A stretch of 24,146 bases of DNA from QYQL01 sp041674265 (GTDB taxonomy: Bacteria > Verrucomicrobiota > Verrucomicrobiia > Chthoniobacterales > Terrimicrobiaceae), in the NCBI GenBank assembly GCA_041674265.1, contig JBAYWC010000038.1:1-24146 (forward strand), in the 5' to 3' direction. This document shows positions 17,654-24,146 of the stretch, in pieces. The position numbers were made by a program, and so were the translations under genes. The notes beneath the pieces were generated by a model that searched no databases, was not told where the DNA came from, and saw only the letters and a program-made list of their open reading frames with translations. The stretch's first letter is position 1, and each line of letters begins with the position of its first letter.

Positions 17654-19656
17654 AAAAGAAAGACACGCACACGCCGTATTTCGACTCTCTGGAAAGAAAA
17701 ATCACTCCAAATCCTGTGCGCGTTGAGCCGCTGATTTGGTTTCGTGAAGTGCGTTTGGTCGAAGAACTTTCCAAGGAAGGAGTAGAGCACAGACGAATTG
17801 TTCTCCATCGCGGTCTGAATATTCTCTGGGCGGAACCTGAAAATCCGGACACAGAGCAGGGACTCTATCGCGACGGTCTCGCCGGCCACGCCAGCGGAAA
17901 AACACTCTTCTGTCGCCTCTTGCGCCATATTCTCGGAGAATCGCCATTCGGAACTCAGGCACAACGGAACGGCATCGCGAGCAATTTTCTATCCCTGTGG
18001 GTGATTGCGTCGGTCCGGGTAAATCAAGAGAGCTGGGTCGTCGGTCGTCCGCTCGCGGCAAGCGGGACGGAATTCGCAATCAGAGCAGAAACGATTGACG
18101 AGGTGCTTGCAGGTGAGCCTCCCACCGGGGGATTCAAGGAATTCTCGACGGCTGTAAAGACATCAGCCGGAACTGTCGCAGATAATCTCCATCCCGGCGA
18201 GGGCTGGCGTCATCTCCTGCCGTGGTTGACGAGGGATCAGGAAGCCCGCTTCGCAAGTCTGGCGGGATGGCGCGAAGCCGCCAGCGAAGGCGACAACCCC
18301 CAAACAAAAGTCAGCGAGCGCCACATTTTGATGCGCGCCGTCCTCGATCTCCTCGACTTGCGAGAGCCCGCCTTGCGAGCAGCGATAGAAGCAGATCAGG
18401 CGAAACTTGAGGCGGGGCTAAGCACAACGACGCGACTGCAGACCGAGGTGAAATCGCAGGCCGATCTGGCAGAAACCAGAGCGCGCGATCTCGTGGGCGA
18501 CTCTGCGCCGGGGAATGTCGATGCTTTGGAGCAACGCGTCTCGTCCATGATCGACGTGCTTCGCGAGGGGCTTGCACAGTTTGAACGACAACCTGAAAGT
18601 CCGGCTCTGGGCGCGGCAAGGGCAAAATACGAAGAAGCACGAGACCGGGTGACTGAGAGCGAGCGGGAAGTGGAAAATCTTGGGACGCGTATTGGGGACA
18701 AAACGACGCAGCAAAAAAATGACCTCGCGATAGTCAGGAACTTTCGGACTGGAAATGTTGAAGACCCGATCCGGGAAGCGAAGGGATGGTGTCCGAAGAC
18801 CATTCAATTCGCTCGCGAGCATCATTGTATCGAAAAGGAGAAGGTCTCCGAAGAATCCGCAACGAACATTGCCGATCTTGAAACCAAGGCGCTTCGCTTG
18901 GCGGATGAAATCACCGTCCTGAACACGAAGCAGGCCGAACTCAAACGCCAAATCCCCTCGTTTCGTCACGCCCAAGATCAGGCTAAAAAGGCACTCGACG
19001 AAGCAACGCGCATTGCGAACCGCGAGGTGAGCGCACTGGCAACTCGCGTGGAGAAGGCAAATGGCGTGGCCAGTCTGTTTCAGCAGGCCGCCAAGACTCA
19101 GAAAGCACTGGATGCACATATCGAGGCAATGACCAAACTCGCCGAAGAGATTGAACAGAAGAAAAAGGAGGCAGCAGCTCTGCGGAGCGATATGGCCGAA
19201 AAGCTGCGTGGCTTCGCAAATAATTTTGCCGACATTGTGCGAGCAGTCATGGGAGCCAGCGTCGAGGCAAACGTCGGCATTGACGCCAACGGCATTACGC
19301 CGCACGTCACCCGAAAAGGGGAACTATCCGGCGCGGCGCTGGATACGATCAAAACGCTGGCCTTCGACCTCGCCGCAGTTGTTGCGAGTATCGAAGGCCG
19401 AGGAAGTCACCCCCGCTTTCTTATCCACGACGGGCCACGCGAAGGCGACATGGCCCGGATTATTTATGAGCGCTTTTTTCTCTACGCTGCTGAGTTGGAG
19501 AAAGTGTTTCCCACTCCGGATGAGGCGAGCTTCCAATACATCATCACGACCACAACGCATCCACCGACAAAAATGCGAGAGGGAAGTCGTTGGCTGCTAG
19601 ACCCGGTGCTTGATTCTCGGGATAAGGACAAGAGGTTGTTCAAGGAGGATTTTTGA
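17650..19656 (+). CDS. SMC/Rad50-like coiled-coil ATPase (DUF2326-type)
   Basis: A 668-residue ABC-class ATPase. Walker A is GHASGKT at 79-85, placed after an IVLHRGLNILW strand. A long coiled coil fills about 240-540. The C-terminal lobe has a LSGAALDTIKTLAFDLAAVV signature-like helix followed by FLIHDGP (D594), which resembles the DUF2326 Walker B form where HD replaces the usual DE. A CX11C pair (C381, C393) sits in the coiled coil, near where a Rad50-type hook would be, but it is not the CXXC zinc hook. It starts by ATGA overlap with the methyltransferase stop. Related ATPases accompany helicase/methylase pairs in defence islands. It probably dimerises around DNA and gates nuclease or effector activity. 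The family assignment is from motifs. Confidence 0.75.
   Translation: MKKKDTHTPYFDSLERKITPNPVRVEPLIWFREVRLVEELSKEGVEHRRIVLHRGLNILWAEPENPDTEQGLYRDGLAGHASGKTLFCRLLRHILGESPFGTQAQRNGIASNFLSLWVIASVRVNQESWVVGRPLAASGTEFAIRAETIDEVLAGEPPTGGFKEFSTAVKTSAGTVADNLHPGEGWRHLLPWLTRDQEARFASLAGWREAASEGDNPQTKVSERHILMRAVLDLLDLREPALRAAIEADQAKLEAGLSTTTRLQTEVKSQADLAETRARDLVGDSAPGNVDALEQRVSSMIDVLREGLAQFERQPESPALGAARAKYEEARDRVTESEREVENLGTRIGDKTTQQKNDLAIVRNFRTGNVEDPIREAKGWCPKTIQFAREHHCIEKEKVSEESATNIADLETKALRLADEITVLNTKQAELKRQIPSFRHAQDQAKKALDEATRIANREVSALATRVEKANGVASLFQQAAKTQKALDAHIEAMTKLAEEIEQKKKEAAALRSDMAEKLRGFANNFADIVRAVMGASVEANVGIDANGITPHVTRKGELSGAALDTIKTLAFDLAAVVASIEGRGSHPRFLIHDGPREGDMARIIYERFFLYAAELEKVFPTPDEASFQYIITTTTHPPTKMREGSRWLLDPVLDSRDKDKRLFKEDF
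19642..19648 (+). promoter_or_regulatory. Strong Shine-Dalgarno for the truncated gene at 19656
   Basis: AAGGAGG lies 7 nt before ATG 19656, within the last codons of the ATPase gene. It is the best ribosome-binding site in the window, indicating that the frame it serves was once a properly expressed gene. Confidence 0.7.
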
Positions 19657-19760
19657 TGGACGATCACAAGATCGGAATTCTCGCTTTCGGTTCGCTCACG
19701 GACTCCATTCAAACCAGCCCCTCCGACAAATCCCATCTCGATCCACCGCCAGCCGATTGA
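19656..19760 (+). pseudogene. Truncated start of a gamma-glutamylcyclotransferase-like gene
   Basis: A 34-codon frame begins MDDHKIGILAFGSLTDS. An ILAFGSL/ILAYGSL strand right after the start is typical of the gamma-glutamylcyclotransferase/AIG2 fold, whose members run to well over 100 residues. After about 20 residues the sequence becomes unrelated and stops. The ATG overlaps the ATPase stop (TGATG) and has a strong Shine-Dalgarno, so it was the next gene of the operon before a deletion removed its body. The family call rests on one short motif. Confidence 0.45.
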
Positions 19761-20143
19761 TGATGGCCTTCAACACGCCATTTTTTCCGGACATCCTGGT
19801 CTGCAGCCAAGTGATGGGTGAAGGCGTGGATATCCAACGATACTGCCGCCATGTGATTCACTACGGCCTCGCGTGGAATCCGAGTGACATTGAGCAACGG
19901 ACCGGACGAATCGACCGCATTGGCTGCAAGGCCGAAGGCAAACACCCGATCCAAATCTACCTTCCCTACATCGACGGATCAGCCGATGAACGCCAGTTTC
20001 GTGTGATGTCCGACCGGGAACGCTGGTTCCGCGTTGTCATGGGCCAAGAGGACGTTGCGCAGTTGGTCTCACCGGAGGACGAGGGGCTTCTCCCTCTCCC
20101 GGAGTCGATTTCTAGCGCCCTCAATTTCCAACTCGCCATGTGA
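19754..20143 (+). pseudogene. C-terminal fragment of a second SNF2/DEAD-type helicase
   Basis: From about 19754 the sequence reads RLMMAFNTPFFPDILVCSQ, then GEGVDIQRYC and IEQRTGRIDRIGCKAEGK, ending in NFQLAM before TGA at 20141-20143. These are helicase motifs V and VI plus the C-terminal tail. Motifs I-IV are absent and the upstream sequence belongs to a different gene, so this is the 3' end of a helicase whose first part has been deleted. It differs from the helicase at 9756 (QRTGRIDRIG against QREGRVDRFG), so it is not a simple partial duplication. ATG codons at 19760 and 19763 could start a roughly 127-residue product, but a working enzyme is impossible. Confidence 0.75.
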
Positions 20144-20258
20144 TTCCTGGCCCGCCCAAAAATTAAAGGTTTGCGAAAGTGTCTAACGTCTCACCTTCCA
20201 TGCCTCTTCGAGATCTCACACATGCTGGGCTTCGATTCCCGAAGGCGAGGGGGCAATA

Positions 20259-20301
20259 AAATTGGCAAACCGCTTCACGCCGCGGCTGGGTTTGCCAATT
20301 T
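20259..20301 (-). terminator. Intrinsic terminator overlapping the nuclease-helicase stop codon
   Basis: Arms 20259-20270 and 20290-20301 form a perfect 12-bp inverted repeat (core gtttgccaat) with a 19-nt loop. On the minus strand the hairpin is followed by TTTTATT. The stop codon (20275-20277) is in the loop and the upstream arm encodes the last residues KLAN. It may also stop plus-strand readthrough from the convergent genes, although the T-tract favours the minus strand. Confidence 0.65.
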
Positions 20302-23300
20302 GCAGAACAAATTGAGGAGGGTCATTTCCGCGAGGGAGCCGGCATCGCTGGCCGTAATGCGGGGATCAGCGACGACGACTGCGAGGCACTTGGCGCGGGA
20401 GATGGCGACATTGATCCGGTTGCGGTCGAGAATAAAGGCGAGTCCGCGTGAACCGTATTCTCCGAAGCTGGAACAGAGCGACAGAATGCAGACGGCGGCT
20501 TCCTGTCCTTGAAACTTGTCAACGCTGCCCACGCGGGCGGCGGTCGGGAGCGCCGACTGAAGGGCGCGGACCTGGGCGTTATAGGGCGCGATGAACAGAA
20601 AGTCATCCAGCGTCAACGGCTTCGTGGTGCCATTCTTGTCAGTGTAGGGACGGCCGAGCAATTCGGCATAGATCTCCTTGACCCGGTCGACCTCCTCGCC
20701 GCTTTGCTGAATGTTTCCCTCGTGTTCAACTCCGCTGAAGACGACCCCTGCTTCTTTGGTAATCAGACGGTTCGACTTTGCCGGGACGGCAACTTTCTGC
20801 CGGGCGCAATCGGGATGAGAGCCGAGGCGTTCTTCGTAAATGCTCTCGGAAATAAACCGGCAGACGTCCGGGTGCATCCGGCGGGATTCGCCGAGGAAGA
20901 GCCCGTAGCCGTGAGGAACGACGGCATGAAAAACCGGGGCGTCCGGCTTGCTGGCCGCCGTATCCATGAGGGCATATTGGAGAACGGATAGACCGGCATC
21001 ACCAGGATGTGCCCCTTGGATCGGCTGTTCGAGCTGCATCTGGTCCCCGAGAAGGACGAGGTTTTGGGCGCACCGGGACATTGCCACGGCATTGGCCAGC
21101 GACACCTGCCCGGCTTCATCAATAAAGAGGAAATCGAGTTCTCCTTTCCATTCGGGACGGGTGAAGAGCCAAGCCGTTCCACCAACAATCCCGCTCTTGT
21201 AAGAATCGCGGGCACTCCCGGAATCCTTGACGAATCGCAACCCGGGGATAGACGCAACCGAGTTCCCGTCACCGCCGACCTTGATCCCCTGGAGTTGGCC
21301 GTCCCGTTTCCTTGCTGCATCTCCGCAAGCATGGAGCAAGTTGACAATGGCCTTGTGGCTGTTTGAAGCCACGCCGACCTTTTTTCCAGCCGAGAGAAGG
21401 GCATGAATGACATGCGATGCGGTATAGGTCTTTCCGGTGCCGGGGGGGCCTTGGATGACAAGGCATCCGCCGGACATCGCGCCGGTCACCCGGATGGCGG
21501 CATCGGTTGTTGATTCTTCGGCATTTTGAAGGGATGCCGCAGGAGGGACCCGTTTCAGCAGTGCAACTACCGGCGCGTGAAGGTACTTGTTGAGGTGCCC
21601 TGTGGCGACTTCAGTGAGGGCGGACTGGATTGCTGAGGCCGATACAAATTCATCCGGCAGCAAGGAGCCGGATGTTGGAAATTGGCCATCGAATTTTCCG
21701 TCCAGCGACTTTTTTCCAATCTTGAGTTGCAACTCACCTTTGGCTGTATCAAGTCCCACGAGCGTGAATTTCGCTCCCAGTTCGTGGCTGAACATGACTT
21801 TCCCGTCTGAGGAGAGTTTGCATTCCTGTGCCGGATCGAACCGGTAACCATGGACAAGGGATTGCTTTTCAGGCGAGGGAGATCCGATAGCCACGATCCC
21901 CTCAATGCAGGCCGGATCGTCGCGGAGTTCCTCCGGCGTGGCACTTGTCCGGTCGAACATCCGCCACCACACCGGCTTCTCTTCCCGGCGATGGAAGTCA
22001 ATCAAGTCCGCGAGAGTGACCGCAACAGCGTCGTTTATTTTGCGAAGCTTGGCCGCCGTATCGAGCCGGGCAACCACTTCCGGCGACAATACCGGCGGGG
22101 CCACCGGCTCGGGCACTGATGCCGGATGAGCGGCGTCGAGGTTGTTTTCCCGCGACACCTTTCGCAGCCAATGCAGCAGCTCGGCCGTAGATTTGCAGTC
22201 GTCCTCGTTGTAGTCCCGGATGTCTTTGAGGATGGCGCTGTTCTTCCATTCCCGGGATTCCTCACTCTCAATCCATCGGGCGTATTGGACGATGGAGTCC
22301 ACTGCGGTGGCCACTCCGGTGGTGCGCTTCGGACGGTAGAGATGTTCCACCTTCTTGATGGAGTAGCTGTCCTCGCCGATGCGCAGCCCGTGCCGGACAA
22401 TCTGGTAGAGGTCAACGAATACCTCGTTCCGCAGGAGCGTATCCACCTCGTCCTGGCGTGTGTCGTGTCGAGTGCTCAGGCGACGCACGGCGCTGACCTC
22501 ATAGGCGGCGTAGTGGTAAATGTGCATCCCGGAATTTTCCTTCCACCGCTTGTAAGCCCAGTCCACGAATCCCTCGAAAGCGAGCTTCTCCTCCGCCCGG
22601 TCGTGTGCCCACCAGTCCTCGAAATGACTGCCATCTGAATCGCATGCACCGAACAGATACTCAAGCCCACCAGGGACGAGCGGGTAGCCTTCCATGTCGA
22701 AAAACACATCCCCGGCGTGCGCGGGCGGAAGGGCAGAGAGTCCCTTGGGTTCTCCGTTGGCTCCGAAGCCGGGAAGAACCTCATACCTTGGTGGCGACTC
22801 AGGGCTGCCGGCCCTTTCCTCACGTGTGCAGCATTGAAGTCGGGCTTGGGCCACGAGTTTATCGAGGGATTCAGCGGAAAGTTTCGCGACGGTTTTTCCC
22901 GTGGCTCCAGAAAGTTCCTCGACTGTCGAAATCCCTGCCAGCTTCAACTTCTTGATCTGCCCGGTGGTGATACCTGCAACCTGCACAAGGTGGTCGGTCT
23001 TGGTGAAAAACTCCTCCGCATGGGAGGTCCACCGGTCGTGGTCGGCCCGTGGAAGCGGTTCGGGACGATCAGCAAGATTGCCGGTGAAACCGTCCTGAAT
23101 GGCGAGGAAGTCCGCCTGGATGCGGCGGTAGTAGTGGATGAAATCCTCGACGCGAAATTCCACCCGGTCTTTCGTTCCAAGGATAATGCCGAACGATTCC
23201 GGCATCGGCCCGCCGGTCGCGGCAGCAAGCATTTCCGAATAGCAGCAAAGCTGGATCGCGTAATACGGCTTGGGGGAACGGGCTAGTTTCGTATCCCAAA

Positions 23301-23667
23301 CCTGATACCGCCCGTCGGCACCGAGCATGAGAAAATCCGCGAACCCGGCGAAGCGACCGCATTCGAGGGCGGCCTGGTAAATCACGGGGGCATGTGACTG
23401 GATTGCCCGCAGCGTTGCCTGCACGGCGTCCCCGTCTTTGGAAACCTCGACAAGACTGGCTTCGGATAAGCGGAAGTCCTTGAGGACAGCGACCTCATGT
23501 TGGTCGCCGGTGTGGGCGATGAGCTTCTGATCTTCGCTTTCCTCATCCGGCTTCACCGCCTTCCGATTTTCCAGGTAAAAGCGATCCATCCACGAAGCAA
23601 ACGGCGAGGCCAGGTAGCGGTTCAAATCGCTCGGGGAGAAAACCAACTGGCCGGAGATCTTTTTCAT
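20275..23667 (-). CDS. RecB-family nuclease / RNase H-like exonuclease / SF1 helicase (TM0106-type)
   Basis: An 1130-residue three-module DNA-processing enzyme. The N-terminal RecB/Cas4-like nuclease shows H57/E58, GFADF (D111), VWDTK (D125, K127) and QLCCY (Q139, Y143). A helix-hairpin-helix-like stretch follows (about 225-275). An RNase H-like (YprB-type) module spans about 319-500, with FDMEG (D324, E326) and YNEDDC (486-491). The C-terminal UPF1/DNA2-like helicase has GPPGTGKT at 740-747, DEAG at 850-853, GDQMQL, and VDKFQGQE with NVAISRAK as late motifs. Length fits the TM0106 family. It is convergent to the operon and has its own upstream region with a 14-bp palindrome. It could be a repair enzyme or a defence component; enzymes of this class are common near restriction-like islands. 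No Shine-Dalgarno precedes the ATG. All catalytic motifs appear intact. Confidence 0.9.
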   Translation of the reverse strand: MKKISGQLVFSPSDLNRYLASPFASWMDRFYLENRKAVKPDEESEDQKLIAHTGDQHEVAVLKDFRLSEASLVEVSKDGDAVQATLRAIQSHAPVIYQAALECGRFAGFADFLMLGADGRYQVWDTKLARSPKPYYAIQLCCYSEMLAAATGGPMPESFGIILGTKDRVEFRVEDFIHYYRRIQADFLAIQDGFTGNLADRPEPLPRADHDRWTSHAEEFFTKTDHLVQVAGITTGQIKKLKLAGISTVEELSGATGKTVAKLSAESLDKLVAQARLQCCTREERAGSPESPPRYEVLPGFGANGEPKGLSALPPAHAGDVFFDMEGYPLVPGGLEYLFGACDSDGSHFEDWWAHDRAEEKLAFEGFVDWAYKRWKENSGMHIYHYAAYEVSAVRRLSTRHDTRQDEVDTLLRNEVFVDLYQIVRHGLRIGEDSYSIKKVEHLYRPKRTTGVATAVDSIVQYARWIESEESREWKNSAILKDIRDYNEDDCKSTAELLHWLRKVSRENNLDAAHPASVPEPVAPPVLSPEVVARLDTAAKLRKINDAVAVTLADLIDFHRREEKPVWWRMFDRTSATPEELRDDPACIEGIVAIGSPSPEKQSLVHGYRFDPAQECKLSSDGKVMFSHELGAKFTLVGLDTAKGELQLKIGKKSLDGKFDGQFPTSGSLLPDEFVSASAIQSALTEVATGHLNKYLHAPVVALLKRVPPAASLQNAEESTTDAAIRVTGAMSGGCLVIQGPPGTGKTYTASHVIHALLSAGKKVGVASNSHKAIVNLLHACGDAARKRDGQLQGIKVGGDGNSVASIPGLRFVKDSGSARDSYKSGIVGGTAWLFTRPEWKGELDFLFIDEAGQVSLANAVAMSRCAQNLVLLGDQMQLEQPIQGAHPGDAGLSVLQYALMDTAASKPDAPVFHAVVPHGYGLFLGESRRMHPDVCRFISESIYEERLGSHPDCARQKVAVPAKSNRLITKEAGVVFSGVEHEGNIQQSGEEVDRVKEIYAELLGRPYTDKNGTTKPLTLDDFLFIAPYNAQVRALQSALPTAARVGSVDKFQGQEAAVCILSLCSSFGEYGSRGLAFILDRNRINVAISRAKCLAVVVADPRITASDAGSLAEMTLLNLFCKLANPAAA

Positions 23668-24146
23668 CTGATGGACTCAGGGTATCCGACACGAGCGGAA
23701 GACTCAATTGTGTTACACACGGCTTTTTTGCGGTCGGATCGATGCGCTATAGCGCAACACATAACGCTTCCCTCGGAAAACGCATACAGCTTGTTATCTT
23801 TGAATCGGAAACCGGGATTCGCTCATTATTCCGAGGGGGGGTGCGAAATTTGTAACGGCCAGGCCCTCTGACTTGATGGCCATGGGGACGCAGGGCATGT
23901 GGAAGACGGTTTTGACTCCCTGGCCGGCGAGGATCGTTCAGGCAGGGTTCTCTTCAGCTCGGAGGGTTTTCCGAAGACAGAGGGGCGAAGCGTGGGAAGT
24001 TCGCTGTGCTCATTTGCTCTTTGATCCTAACCTAACTTCCCCGACGGAAGGCCTGAAGGGCCGATAAACACAGAGGGTCCGATATTTTTCGGGCTACAGC
24101 TGTGCGCCGGAGGGGAAGGCGGCCCACTTGGGAGGGGAGGCGAAGA
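23668..24146. other. Gene-free stretch at the right edge
   Basis: Apart from the palindrome at 23743 I recognise no gene in these 479 bases. Short open frames on the plus strand have no family-like motif and no ribosome site. The part after 23870 is rich in GGAGGG/GAAGG-type purine runs and resembles decayed intergenic sequence. Confidence 0.5.
23743..23756. promoter_or_regulatory. Perfect 14-bp palindrome upstream of the nuclease-helicase gene
   Basis: TGCGCTATAGCGCA is its own reverse complement and lies 75 bp before the start codon at 23667. It could be an operator for a dimeric repressor. I see no convincing -35/-10 pair around it. Confidence 0.4.

Overview
The window looks like a bacterial anti-phage defence island on a moderately GC-rich chromosome. 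Most genes I sampled by hand are near 60-67% GC, with clearly lower stretches near 47-50%. I recognise no rRNA, tRNA, CRISPR array, complete transposase or phage structural gene. The taxon cannot be fixed from this sequence. Weak or absent Shine-Dalgarno sites, short-period tandem repeats and a four-helix-bundle (S23/IVP) gene would suit Verrucomicrobiota, Planctomycetota or a related group, but that is only an impression.

Layout: (1) 1-585 holds a broken DUF6569/ARPP-like gene. (2) 586-8578 holds a 1761-aa DEAD/DEAH helicase with zinc sites, a DUF1998-type cysteine cluster and a C-terminal Vsr/DUF559-like nuclease fold. A 32-codon mini-ORF follows, then an 871-aa protein with an N-terminal SIR2 domain and a C-terminal PIN-like domain; these are joined by ATGA overlaps. 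(3) 8593-9621, on the other strand, is a PIN toxin/HTH antitoxin pair preceded by a 9-bp tandem repeat. (4) 9756-19656 holds a SNF2-type helicase, a very large Eco57I-like N6-adenine methyltransferase and an SMC-like DUF2326-type ATPase, nearly or actually overlapping. (5) 19656-20143 is scar tissue: the start of a gamma-glutamylcyclotransferase-like gene fused to the C-terminal end of a second helicase. (6) 20275-23667, convergent, encodes a TM0106-type RecB nuclease / RNase H-like / SF1 helicase protein whose stop codon lies inside a terminator hairpin. (7) 23668-24146 shows no recognisable gene.

Working model (inference): helicase-nuclease, SIR2-PIN effector, SNF2 helicase, methyltransferase and ATPase form one composite system. 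It shares the SNF2-plus-methyltransferase pair with DISARM class 1 and the helicase/methylase/ATPase trio with systems called Hma, but lacks DISARM's separate DrmA, DrmB and DrmC. The methyltransferase would mark self, the helicases and ATPase would sense or process foreign DNA, and SIR2-PIN would be the toxic arm.

The most unusual feature is inside the methyltransferase gene. A roughly 500-bp insertion carries an intact 125-aa S23/IVP four-helix-bundle ORF in another frame. It is bounded by imperfect inverted, heptanucleotide-periodic repeats, yet the methyltransferase frame stays open right through it.
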